This document shows positions 9,177 to 18,215 of a stretch of DNA of 64,000 nt, piece by piece (within the stretch, counting starts at the first letter, position 1; each line of letters starts with the position of its first letter). This stretch comes from a virus: IMG/VR virus record IMGVR_UViG_3300009011_000002, positions 1 to 64,000 of that record, one strand, 5' to 3'. Made by a program: the position numbers and the translations under genes. The notes beneath the pieces were generated by a model that worked only from the letters and a program-made list of their open reading frames with translations, was not told the origin of the DNA and searched no databases.

Positions 9177-12084
9177 TGACATGATCAAACTGGTCAACAA
9201 CCCAGGGCGGGGGGTTCAGACCATTATCAATGAACTGGAGACCGCGTGGTTCGACAAGCGGGTTCAGGTCAACAGTAAAGGCCACCCGTTCGTGTTTGCC
9301 ACGGACGTGATTATCGGTTCGAGCTACGGTGTACTGAACCGTGTGCTGGATGGCATCTCCCGCAACTTCGGTGTGCACGCCCGGAGCATCAGTGAACTCA
9401 GCCCGCACATGGCGGATGATGAAAAGGTGGGGATGTTTGGTAACCCGTCGTCCATGACCTTGGAGTTTGCGATTGAAGAGGATACCCTCCTCGAGATTGC
9501 CAAAGAGGTCACGGTGCAGATGGGCAAGTCCACCTTCACCTACCAGATGATCCTCATTCCGAAAGACACCGAGATTACCTTCAACGGGTACACCTTCTGT
9601 GTCGAGAACGGTGTGGAGATCCGCTGGAGTGACAAGACCGGTTATCAGGTGGTGTACGATGAAACCACCAACAACCCGTTCAACCCCATCGCCAACAACC
9701 TCCTCACCAAGGAACGTCGTCCAGGGCGTGATAAGTGGTACGTGGTGGTAGCGGTCCCTGTACGACAGTTGTCGTGTAAGGCGATCGAGAACATTCCGTC
9801 CAACCAGTCGTCGGGTTGCCGGGACACCGTGGAGTATCAGGACAACCTGTACGCCATCCGTGCCTTCCTCACCGCCAACGGGGTTAAGCGTGAGATCAAG
9901 GTCTCCTACGACCAAGATGTCTTCGCACCACTGCAACCTACACTGGCGATCAACCTGAAGTCGGCGAACTCGTTTGATTACGAGATCCCGGATGTTTACA
10001 TCGAGAACGGTTACGGCATTGGTACCCTGAGTATTTACGTGTGGACTACCAAGGGTGCTCTGGAGAAGAACTTCCAGGACGTTGACCTGAGTACTGTGGA
10101 AATCATGTACCAAGACTACCGTTACGGTGCAGGTACCCTGAACGAGTTCTCAGCGGCGCTGAAGTCGGTGGGTGGCACTGCGTGGAAAGCATCTACGGTC
10201 ACCACGGGTGGTAGTAACGCACTGCCATTCGAGCAGATCAAACGTACCTTCATCCAAGGTCGTCGCCAGCGGGTACTTCCGATCACTGAAAACAACTTGG
10301 CAGGTACGGTGGAAGAACGGTCTTACAACTCCGTGAAGACCATCGACTACATGACCGGTCGTAGTTATGCGGTGACCAAAGAACTGCCGGTGCAGGACAA
10401 CAAGAAGTTCTACGCCCCCATGGCAACCTTTGTGGGCAGTTACCGTGCTTCGGTAGCTGATCTAATCCGTAGCAACGTCGTGCTGGACAACGGTGACCGT
10501 GTTACCATTCCGCACAACGTGTTGTTCGACATCACCGAACCAACCACTGAACTGATCAGCGCCTACACCAAGAACCAGTACCTCGGTCTGGCAAAGGAAG
10601 ACTTGGTGGATCTGGTGCAGAACAAGACCTTGGTCTACACACCGTTCTACTACGTACTGGATATCACCAACACCCAGGTGACCCTGCGCACGTACCACCT
10701 CGACCAACCAGTGATCAACTACCAAACTTTCATCCAAGAGAACACCGCTCTGGGTCTGGAAGTGGGTGTAGGGTCGATTGCGGTCGAACACGAGGAAGAC
10801 GGTTACTTGATTACCCTGACCACTGCATCGGGGCAGTCGTATAAGGAACTGGCTTCGGATACCCTGGGTATCCAGTTGTCGTTCGAAGCGGTGGACACCA
10901 ACAGTCTGGCCAGTGTGGCGGGTACCCTGTACGGTGAGACTCCGGACGGTGAGCGTATCTGGCAGTTCAAGTTGGCGTCGCGGTTTGACGTTGACGTGAA
11001 CCATGTGTTGTACTTCACCAACTTCCACCAGTTCGGTGAGCTGCAACCCCAGACCGGTACTGAGCTCCAACAGAACGTGAAGTTGATCTTCACCTTCAAA
11101 GGCGACAAGGAGTTTACCCAGTCCCCTATCGACGCCAAGATTGATGACACCATCTTCCTGGACGACATGGTGGGAATCATCGAGACCGACTACAACATCT
11201 CGTTCGGTAAGTACATGGGTAACCTGTACAGCCGCATCCGTCCGTTGGTGGGTGAAGCACAGTACCAGCGTTACCCAAGCGATGTACCGGCGACCTATAA
11301 GGAAACCACGTACAAGCGGGACAGCAAAGGTCAGCTGGTGTGGGTCAACGGCAAGATGGTGGTGGAACACACTGCGGGTGAGGTCATGAAGAACTCGGCG
11401 GGTGATACCATCCTGGCGTTCCGTGCCAACGATGTCATGTTGGACGAGCATGGGGATCCGATTGAACTCCTCCCCCGTGACCGTCAGTACCACTGGGACT
11501 TCATCGGCTTCGATGCAACGTACTTCTTCAGCCTTGATGATTACGATCACCAGTTCGCGCAGGACACCAAGGACTTCTTCGTCAACAACATCAACAAAGA
11601 CATGGATTACTTCTCGTCGATGGCGATTAACCAGACGACCCTGGTGTACCAACCGCGTAACAAGCTGGGTTACCAGAAGGTGGTGATCAACAGCAACGCC
11701 CAGACCCTGCTCAAACAGGACCTGAGCTTTGTGGTGACGTTCTACCTGACGCAGTCGGGGTACAAGAACCAGAACCTCAAGGAAACGTTGCAAGCAGCTT
11801 CGCCACGCATCATCAACGGCTGGCTGTACAACGAGACCAGCGTCGCCAACTCCGACTTGACCGCCCTCCTGAAAGACATTGCCAGCGCTGATGTGAAGGC
11901 CGTGAAGGTGGACGCACATTCGGGTAACACCATCATTGACATCATCAGTAACGCAGACTCGCTGTCGGGCTTCAGTGTTCGCAAGCTTCTGCGCCTGAGT
12001 GGTGACGGGCTGTTGTCGGTGCAGGAAGACATCGACGTCACCTTCCTCCCACACGACGTCAACATGGTTGACATGATTGGTTAA
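9160..12084 (+). CDS. Large virion protein, baseplate-wedge-like
   Basis: The start at 9160 has GGAG 8 bases upstream; an in-frame upstream extension lies wholly inside the previous gene. The 974-residue product is a beta-rich Asp/Thr/Asn-rich protein. Its first 200 residues contain the pattern KDTEITFNGYTFCVENGVEI followed by GYQVVYD. I associate this arrangement (short beta strands, 'gytF..', 'vvYD') with baseplate wedge proteins of contractile jumbo phages, from memory and without a search. The rest has no enzymatic motif. It ends at a bidirectional terminator. Confidence 0.6.
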   Translation: MALSHDDMIKLVNNPGRGVQTIINELETAWFDKRVQVNSKGHPFVFATDVIIGSSYGVLNRVLDGISRNFGVHARSISELSPHMADDEKVGMFGNPSSMTLEFAIEEDTLLEIAKEVTVQMGKSTFTYQMILIPKDTEITFNGYTFCVENGVEIRWSDKTGYQVVYDETTNNPFNPIANNLLTKERRPGRDKWYVVVAVPVRQLSCKAIENIPSNQSSGCRDTVEYQDNLYAIRAFLTANGVKREIKVSYDQDVFAPLQPTLAINLKSANSFDYEIPDVYIENGYGIGTLSIYVWTTKGALEKNFQDVDLSTVEIMYQDYRYGAGTLNEFSAALKSVGGTAWKASTVTTGGSNALPFEQIKRTFIQGRRQRVLPITENNLAGTVEERSYNSVKTIDYMTGRSYAVTKELPVQDNKKFYAPMATFVGSYRASVADLIRSNVVLDNGDRVTIPHNVLFDITEPTTELISAYTKNQYLGLAKEDLVDLVQNKTLVYTPFYYVLDITNTQVTLRTYHLDQPVINYQTFIQENTALGLEVGVGSIAVEHEEDGYLITLTTASGQSYKELASDTLGIQLSFEAVDTNSLASVAGTLYGETPDGERIWQFKLASRFDVDVNHVLYFTNFHQFGELQPQTGTELQQNVKLIFTFKGDKEFTQSPIDAKIDDTIFLDDMVGIIETDYNISFGKYMGNLYSRIRPLVGEAQYQRYPSDVPATYKETTYKRDSKGQLVWVNGKMVVEHTAGEVMKNSAGDTILAFRANDVMLDEHGDPIELLPRDRQYHWDFIGFDATYFFSLDDYDHQFAQDTKDFFVNNINKDMDYFSSMAINQTTLVYQPRNKLGYQKVVINSNAQTLLKQDLSFVVTFYLTQSGYKNQNLKETLQAASPRIINGWLYNETSVANSDLTALLKDIASADVKAVKVDAHSGNTIIDIISNADSLSGFSVRKLLRLSGDGLLSVQEDIDVTFLPHDVNMVDMIG

Positions 12085-12100
12085 CCGCCAAGCGGCTATA

Positions 12101-12134
12101 AACCCTACCCACTCCTTACGGGGTGGGTAGGGTT
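12101..12134. terminator. Bidirectional terminator between convergent genes
   Basis: A 12-bp stem (12101-12112 with 12123-12134) lies between the stop of the plus-strand gene at 12084 and the stop of the minus-strand gene at 12149. A/T-rich tracts on both sides allow termination in both directions. Confidence 0.8.
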
Positions 12135-12148
12135 AAGCCTTTATGCCG

Positions 12149-12913
12149 TCAGTTGGTGTTGTCACCAATCGAGATCTCATCCAGCAGACCGTTCAGGTAA
12201 CCACCGAACAGGATCGGTAGGCGCAGCATGGCTTGCGTGCGTTCGTAGTACCAAGAGGCCGAATGGATGCTCCAGTCATAGTCCATCTCGATACGCTCCT
12301 TCTGCTCTTCCAGCCAGTTGGAGTGAGCGCGTACCAGGTCATCTTTGAAATCATCGATGAACAGGTAATCGCCATCTTTCTCGCGGTGGGTCTGGAACTT
12401 CAGGTCAGCCCAGATCTTGACTTGGCTGTCGTCACCTTTCAGGTCATCCAAGATCTCCCAGAAGTTCTCCGTGGTGTACCCGCAGTAACGCAGAACGTTA
12501 CGACGCAGCTCGTTGAGGAGCGCCATGCCTTCTTCGTTACCAGCCGCGCCAGCAGTGAAGTGTTTGAGCAGTGTATCCACAGCTTCATGGATATACCCGA
12601 ACGAGATCTGGGCGTAGTCGGTCAACGCGGTGATTTCACCGTGGATAGCGTCTACCAGGTCACGGGTCATTGTGGTACCCGCAATTACCTGACCGTTCTC
12701 TTTCGGGAAGCCTGCTGTGAGGCGAACACGAATGCGTTTGGCCGCCGAGGTATCACCCCACAGGTCAGTCACAATTCGATTCGCTGTGGAGATATCTACA
12801 CCCTTTTCGAGGGTTTCCTTAACCACCTTAGCGGTCTCGATGGCTTTACGTGCAATGCCATCCGCTTTGCTGTGGGCTTCGAGTACCCCAGCCCATTGTT
12901 CCGCATGACTCAT
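12149..12913 (-). CDS. Virion-cluster protein with AGNE site, 254 residues
   Basis: This helical protein has a central Ala/Gly segment containing AGNE at residues 124-127, the same tetrapeptide as in the inner-body-like proteins. Its start overlaps the upstream 508-residue gene by 4 bases (ATGA). No other motif is recognisable. Structural or internal head protein by context. Confidence 0.7.
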   Translation of the reverse strand: MSHAEQWAGVLEAHSKADGIARKAIETAKVVKETLEKGVDISTANRIVTDLWGDTSAAKRIRVRLTAGFPKENGQVIAGTTMTRDLVDAIHGEITALTDYAQISFGYIHEAVDTLLKHFTAGAAGNEEGMALLNELRRNVLRYCGYTTENFWEILDDLKGDDSQVKIWADLKFQTHREKDGDYLFIDDFKDDLVRAHSNWLEEQKERIEMDYDWSIHSASWYYERTQAMLRLPILFGGYLNGLLDEISIGDNTN

Positions 12914-14436
12914 AGCAGGGACCCCCAGCCAGTTTGCTTGGTGAAGTTGTTGATGGCCGTCTTCACACCACCAATGTCTTCCTTGATGATGAAGTTAACG
13001 TTTGCCGATGCTTTCTCCGCCAACGTCTTCGCATCAGCGTCTCGGATGAAGACGCAGTTGGTCGGAACGTTGTACGCATCAGCAGCCGGGTTATGACCCT
13101 TGGCACGCGCATCACCCACAGCCTTAACGATACCTTCAATATCGTTGACGACCATGCTGTAGAAATACGAGTGCGCACGGTGGTGCCATTCCACCAAGCT
13201 GGTGATTTGCTTCTCGACGACCATCAGTGCCTGGGAGATGTTGAAGCAGAACTGCGTGAAGTTGCGCAGTGCTACCGACGTCTCTTGGTACATGGCGAGG
13301 ATCTTCGGGAACTGGAAGTAATTGGCAATCGCTTCCACCTTCTGCATGTCAGAGGCATCGATGGTACCACCCAGCGCCTTCCAATTGATCTTCGAGAGGT
13401 CGATCTCGTTGTGGTTGATCTCTTGGTAACGGGCGTTGAGGTAGTTGATCTCGTGCATGACTTGCGAGACGTTCACCGGGGTGAGTTTCAGTTCGGAAGT
13501 CTTTACAGTTTCCTGCAGTTTCTTCCGGACTTCACTGAACCCGTTGGTGAGTTCCTCGTCGGAGAACTTCACGTTGTAGAGGGCCTCGTACAGCTTACCC
13601 ACCACTTGCGAGATTCCGCCCACATCCAGCGAGACCTTGACATCGTCGCAGGCCTTGGCCAAGCGGTTAAGCTCGGTGGAGCTGCTGGTGCTCGTTGGGT
13701 TGTTGGTGGCGCTCCGCACACGGGTCCGGTTGAACTCGTCCTGGATGGCCTTCTTGAAGACCTTGCTGGTGGTAGTGGCTTTATCACCGGCCTGCTTGAT
13801 CTTCGCCATGGCTTGCTGGAGCAACGGAATCGATGCGCTCAAGCCTTTGATGGAAGCCTCATCGTCTGCGAACTTGGACTTCATCATCAACAGCTGGAAC
13901 TTACGGTCTTGGCCTGGCTTCAACTCGCCGACGAAATGCTCGACGTTGTAGTAGTCAGTAGGGAGCCCGAGGCCACGGCACATCTCCTCGAACTCTTTCT
14001 TCATCGCGTCCAGGTTGTCATCGATCTCTTTGGTGATCCGCTTGCTCTTGCGGAAACCGAAGATGGTGGCGACAGTGTCTACCACCCAGTCGATGGCCAT
14101 CTTGATGTACTTGATGATGGTCTCAATGAACTTCCTGAAACCTTCGTACACCGTGGAGAAGAAACCTTCCGCTCCCAGGCGCGCATTCCGCTCCGACGGG
14201 AACGGGTCGTAGTTGGACACCCCCTGGAGACCCAACAGCGCCGCAGTGCGCTTGGAGAGTTTACCCAGGGAGAGTTCTTCACTACCCATGACCATCACGG
14301 TGGCTTCAGCCTGACCGGTGTCACGGTAGTACTCGGTGAGGTCTACCTTCTGCTTGTTGTTACCCGGCTGGTAGCCGTCAACGTTGTCGGAGTTGCCAAG
14401 CTGAATGTAGTCGTCCAACAGATCGACGTCACTCAT
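12910..14436 (-). CDS. Inner-body-like virion protein, 508 residues
   Basis: The N-terminal 85 residues are acidic and Asn/Gly-rich. LGAE at 87-90 is followed directly by the aromatic amphipathic helix GFFSTVYEGFRKFIETI, a second hydrophobic helix (about 105-125) and a Lys/Glu-rich helical body. This is the same layout as the genes at 689, 1890 and 18216, and matches the idea of a paralogous inner-body family with protease-removed leaders. It overlaps its neighbours by 4 and 8 bases. Confidence 0.75.
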   Translation of the reverse strand: MSDVDLLDDYIQLGNSDNVDGYQPGNNKQKVDLTEYYRDTGQAEATVMVMGSEELSLGKLSKRTAALLGLQGVSNYDPFPSERNARLGAEGFFSTVYEGFRKFIETIIKYIKMAIDWVVDTVATIFGFRKSKRITKEIDDNLDAMKKEFEEMCRGLGLPTDYYNVEHFVGELKPGQDRKFQLLMMKSKFADDEASIKGLSASIPLLQQAMAKIKQAGDKATTTSKVFKKAIQDEFNRTRVRSATNNPTSTSSSTELNRLAKACDDVKVSLDVGGISQVVGKLYEALYNVKFSDEELTNGFSEVRKKLQETVKTSELKLTPVNVSQVMHEINYLNARYQEINHNEIDLSKINWKALGGTIDASDMQKVEAIANYFQFPKILAMYQETSVALRNFTQFCFNISQALMVVEKQITSLVEWHHRAHSYFYSMVVNDIEGIVKAVGDARAKGHNPAADAYNVPTNCVFIRDADAKTLAEKASANVNFIIKEDIGGVKTAINNFTKQTGWGSLL

Positions 14437-14845
14437 AGCAACCCTCGAATTCTTTCTTCAGGAAGAAGACCAGTTCGTTGAAGGACGGATCGCTGGTGAA
14501 ATCGATCTCATCACCATTGGTGGTCTTGACCAGGGTGGTGAACTGTTTCGCGCACGGCAGGCTACCGGTATCACGCAACGAGCCCACCAAGACGTTCATG
14601 CGGGTCTTGGCCAACTGGATGATGTACGCAGCGTTGAGGGGCGCTACCTTGTTCCACTTGTCCAGCTGGATGTACGCTTTGTCTTGAACAGCGGCGGTGA
14701 AGTGGGACTCACCGGTACGGGTCGCCTGGGTCAGCAGGCAACGCACGAACGCTTCCTGGATGACGTGGGAGTGTGCAACAGGGCACATCACGCCAGCACT
14801 CTCCAGTGCGTCTTTCACTTTGACCATATGAACGAGATGGGACAT
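14429..14845 (-). CDS. Unknown small protein, 138 residues
   Basis: This small mixed-composition protein has three Cys and many His but no metal-site spacing I recognise. AAGGAG precedes the ATG by 5 bases. It is translationally coupled to the 508-residue gene downstream by an 8-base overlap. Function is unknown. Confidence 0.7.
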   Translation of the reverse strand: MSHLVHMVKVKDALESAGVMCPVAHSHVIQEAFVRCLLTQATRTGESHFTAAVQDKAYIQLDKWNKVAPLNAAYIIQLAKTRMNVLVGSLRDTGSLPCAKQFTTLVKTTNGDEIDFTSDPSFNELVFFLKKEFEGCYE

Positions 14846-14854
14846 GACAGCTCC

Positions 14855-16222
14855 TTAAACGAGTTTGAGTTGGGTGGGGAGGAGGTTGAGTTCGTGGTTG
14901 GCAAGGACGTTGGTGTAATGCTCAACTTCCTGCAACTTGAAATCGCTCCCCGAGAACATCCACCCGAACATACGGTGGATTACAGTCGATTCATACCATG
15001 GCTTGAGCTTCTTGGTCAGGACGATCAATTGCTCGACCTCCTTGACGATCTCTGCCTTGGCTGCGTTGTCGAGACGTTTGTCTTCACGCAGCTTGGAGAT
15101 CAGCTGGCGAGCAGCGTCTTCCAGGCGACGGTGGTCGGCGTTGTACACGCCGGAGTAGCCTTTGCTGAAGTAGTCGAAGATGAAGAAGAACCCGAAGATC
15201 AGGAACCCACCTGCGGCCAGTACAGAGCCTGGTACCCCCACCGCGATCGCAGAGATCAAACTTGGCAAGGTGAACAGACCCACCAGGACAGTCAACAGGA
15301 CAGCTGTGAACAGGGAGCTCAGTACCGTCACGATGCAGCCGTGGTCGACCAGGATCGAGATAGCAGCAATGATACCCTTGTCGCAACCCATGCGGATGGC
15401 GTACATGTCGGCTACCACTTCCGACGTCATCCGTTCTACACCCACCGACAGCGCACGCTTGGTGTTGCGTTGAGCTACCAGCTTGTTGAAGTAGAGGATG
15501 AGGGTTTTCGGGTCTTCGTCTTTGGCCAGTTCCTGGAGTTCGGAGATCTTGCCTTTGCCCAGGTCCAGGATCGACGCCACGTCTTGCATGACCACCACAC
15601 GGTCTTCAGCACGCTTGGCTTCGGTGTAGTGACGGATAGCTGCTTTGGCCAGCAGGTTGTCCGACGCCGTAGTGAGGAGCATCATGCAGCCGGAGAACAC
15701 ATGCCCCAGCTCGTGTGCAATGGCCCCCGCCAAGACCCCTTGGAGTGGGACCCCGAACTTAGCGATTTTATCGCTAGGGAAAGTCTGATGGAGGTTGACG
15801 TTGATCGCCAACTTCACGGGGACTGTGCAGAAGGCCCCCGACACCTTACCGGTGCGGTAGTCGATACCTGCACGGAAGACTTTGTTGGTGTTCTGGGTAA
15901 ACCAGCGGTACAGGGTGGATTGGGTGGTCTTCAACAGTTCATCCACACCAGTGTTGTTCAGCACATGGTTAGGGGAGAAGAAACCGGTGTCAACGGACAG
16001 GTTGCCGCTGTCTGTGTATTCCACCGTGATGTTGGAGAACCCAGTGTAGTCTTTGATGATCTCCAACAGACCTTTGGTAGCTTGGCGACTCAACACACCC
16101 AAACCGTTGATGTTCTCTTCGAGATAGTCGGAGAGTTTGCGGTAAAAATCGGTAGTCTGGAATTCGATGAACTCCATACCCCCCACGTTATCCCCGCGGG
16201 TTAAAAAATCCATCGAAATCAT
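14855..16222 (-). CDS. Membrane-anchored zinc metalloprotease-like protein (HELGH)
   Basis: The 455-residue protein carries the zincin signature HELGH at 170-174, where both His and the Glu match metal-binding and catalytic positions. SEVVAD at 267-272 has the spacing of a downstream Glu/Asp ligand, as in M48-type gluzincins. Two hydrophobic spans at about 297-316 and 320-350 predict a membrane hairpin after the catalytic core. The ATG at 16222 has GGAG 10 bases upstream and is the promoter-proximal gene of a minus-strand unit of head-type genes. A role in processing virion or membrane proteins is inference. The S/A/G-X-E head protease of phiKZ (gp175) is, as I recall, a serine protease, so this would be a different enzyme. 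Confidence 0.75.
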   Translation of the reverse strand: MISMDFLTRGDNVGGMEFIEFQTTDFYRKLSDYLEENINGLGVLSRQATKGLLEIIKDYTGFSNITVEYTDSGNLSVDTGFFSPNHVLNNTGVDELLKTTQSTLYRWFTQNTNKVFRAGIDYRTGKVSGAFCTVPVKLAINVNLHQTFPSDKIAKFGVPLQGVLAGAIAHELGHVFSGCMMLLTTASDNLLAKAAIRHYTEAKRAEDRVVVMQDVASILDLGKGKISELQELAKDEDPKTLILYFNKLVAQRNTKRALSVGVERMTSEVVADMYAIRMGCDKGIIAAISILVDHGCIVTVLSSLFTAVLLTVLVGLFTLPSLISAIAVGVPGSVLAAGGFLIFGFFFIFDYFSKGYSGVYNADHRRLEDAARQLISKLREDKRLDNAAKAEIVKEVEQLIVLTKKLKPWYESTVIHRMFGWMFSGSDFKLQEVEHYTNVLANHELNLLPTQLKLV

Positions 16223-16302
16223 CTACTGAATTCTCCTTAAAGAAACAACTGAGACGCTATTAATATAGCGCTAGAAAGCGGGCATAAAATGCAGGGATCC
16301 CA
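16223..16302. promoter_or_regulatory. Divergent promoter region between metalloprotease and DNA polymerase genes
   Basis: These 80 AT-rich bases lie between divergent starts. They contain the interrupted inverted repeat GCTAT-TAAT-ATAGC (16257-16270) and GCAT-AAA-ATGC (about 16283-16293). CATAAAAT on the plus strand could serve as a -10 element for the polymerase gene. No exact copy of the other promoter motifs is present. Confidence 0.4.
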
Positions 16303-18159
16303 ATGGAACATACTTCACCAATCATTGCTAAAGTTTGTAAGCATGCGGCCTACAGTGTCCATAGGCATGACCGTGGTCGGGACCTGACCTGTGCGAAGAT
16401 CACCAACATCCACGAAGACGGTTCTCGCAGCAATTCCTTCATTTCGATGGAGAACTACAAACAGCCTTACTGGATCGTAAAAGAACAACACCGTACCTTC
16501 AAGCAACACAAAGATTACATCGAAGAACGTCTGGTGCGCGAGTACAAAGGACCTCGGTGTAAGATTCCGTTTGAAGTCAAGAAGCAGCTGTTTGGTATGG
16601 CTGACTACAAGGCTTCGATTCATGACGTCAAGAAGTTCCCCCATGTATTCGGTCTGGACCAGACTCCACCGGTGCACTTGAAACGTGCGTACTTCCAGCG
16701 TTACGAAGAGTACCAACAGAAAGAACAGTACTCCATGGCCGCCTACGACGTAGAAGGCGACATGTTCAAACCGGGTGTGCCGATTATGATGGCTTCGGTA
16801 ACACTCAAAGACAAAGCCTTCTTCGCTGCTGTACGTAGTTGGTACGGCGAGAAGGATGATGCAACTATCCTTCGTAAACTGAAGGAAGCCGAAAACGAAC
16901 ACTTGGCTTCACACTTAATCCGTCGGGGTTGTAAGGTTGAATACTTACTGGTTGATACCCCGGGTCAAGTAGCGGCCGCTTGCGTTGCGAAGTTCCACGA
17001 ATGGGAACCGGATTGGGTTTCGTCGTGGAATGCGGTTTACGACATGCAGGCCAACGAGCGGGCATTGGAAGAAGACGGGTATAACCTCGCTGACGTGTAC
17101 AGTGATCCGTCGATTCCGAAAGACTTCCGTCATTACCGTTTGGATGTGGGGCGTACTCACAAGGTTAAAGAGAACGGTGATCGGACCCCGCTGGAATGGC
17201 AAGACCGTTTCCCATCGATTCGCACCATGGCAAAATGGCAATGGGCGGATGCAGGTTCGGTGTATGCCATTAAACGGTTCCCGTTCGGTAAGCTCGAAAG
17301 CTACGCGTTACAAGCGATTGCAGACCGCGAGAAGGTACCGGGCAAGCTGTACACCAAAGAGGGCGCTGAGCACGACGTAGGCTCCCCACAGTGGCACCGT
17401 TACATGCAGAAGAACCACAAGTACATCTACTCGATGTACAACATCTGCGACAACTTCGTCATTGAGGAAATCAACGAGGCAACTCTTGACTTCACACTGT
17501 CGTTGCCAATGCTGTTGCGTTACTCGGAGTACTTCAACTTCGTATCGCAACCAAGCTTGATCTCGGACACCCTGAGCTTCATTGCACGGGACCAAGGTTA
17601 TGTTTGGGGCAGCACGCCGTCGCAGCGTGATAAGTACTTCACTGACCGTCTCCCAACCTTGGGTGATTGGATTGCCCTGCTCGATACTGAGAAGAACGCA
17701 CCGAAAGGGCGCCTACTGTTTAGCGGTCTGTACGACGTTATCAGTCAGGGTCGATCGTCTACCTCTGACCTTGACGTTGAGGGGGCGTATCCAACCGGAA
17801 CCCTTGCACTCAACGTGGGGGCGAAGACGACGCAGATGGAGGTCTTTGCAATCCAAGGGGCAGACTCCATGAAGTTCCGCGAGATTGCTGTCAACTATGC
17901 CAGCAGTCCTCAAGCGAACGCGATTGGTCTCAGCCACGACCTGTTCCGTTTCCCACTCGTTTCTCAGATGCAATCCGTGTTCGAGAAAGCACTGGTCGAG
18001 AAGGGCAAAGAAGAACTGGTCAAGCAACTGCAAGAGAATGCACCGAAGCCAGTACAACGTTCGTACCCAGCACCGGTCATTCAGTTCAAACCGAAGTTCC
18101 AAGAACGTCCTATCGTTGCACCTGCTGTAGAAGAAGTCGAAATGAAGCAAGCTGCATAA
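16303..18159 (+). CDS. Family B DNA polymerase, N-terminal half (exonuclease + motif A)
   Basis: The 618-residue protein carries the 3'-5' exonuclease motifs in order: Exo I YDVEGD (D149, E151), Exo II WNAVYD (N243, D247) and Exo III YNICD (Y379, D383). Polymerase motif A follows as DVEGAYP at 491-497, the DxxSLYP equivalent with catalytic D491. Motifs B and C are absent, and about 120 residues after motif A end in a Pro/Gln-rich tail. The missing half is encoded at 49555-51645 on the other strand. The two products must assemble to give a complete palm, as in other split family B polymerases. The gene stands alone between two terminators/promoters on the plus strand. Assignment is by motif recognition. 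Confidence 0.85.
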   Translation: MEHTSPIIAKVCKHAAYSVHRHDRGRDLTCAKITNIHEDGSRSNSFISMENYKQPYWIVKEQHRTFKQHKDYIEERLVREYKGPRCKIPFEVKKQLFGMADYKASIHDVKKFPHVFGLDQTPPVHLKRAYFQRYEEYQQKEQYSMAAYDVEGDMFKPGVPIMMASVTLKDKAFFAAVRSWYGEKDDATILRKLKEAENEHLASHLIRRGCKVEYLLVDTPGQVAAACVAKFHEWEPDWVSSWNAVYDMQANERALEEDGYNLADVYSDPSIPKDFRHYRLDVGRTHKVKENGDRTPLEWQDRFPSIRTMAKWQWADAGSVYAIKRFPFGKLESYALQAIADREKVPGKLYTKEGAEHDVGSPQWHRYMQKNHKYIYSMYNICDNFVIEEINEATLDFTLSLPMLLRYSEYFNFVSQPSLISDTLSFIARDQGYVWGSTPSQRDKYFTDRLPTLGDWIALLDTEKNAPKGRLLFSGLYDVISQGRSSTSDLDVEGAYPTGTLALNVGAKTTQMEVFAIQGADSMKFREIAVNYASSPQANAIGLSHDLFRFPLVSQMQSVFEKALVEKGKEELVKQLQENAPKPVQRSYPAPVIQFKPKFQERPIVAPAVEEVEMKQAA

Positions 18160-18168
18160 GCAGCTATA

Positions 18169-18206
18169 ACCCCTACCCCTTCCCTTTGCGGGGAAGGGGT
18201 AGGGGT
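18169..18206. terminator. Bidirectional terminator
   Basis: A 16-bp perfect stem (18169-18184 with 18191-18206) lies between the convergent stops at 18159 and 18216. Confidence 0.85.
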
Positions 18207-18215
18207 ATTCACGCC

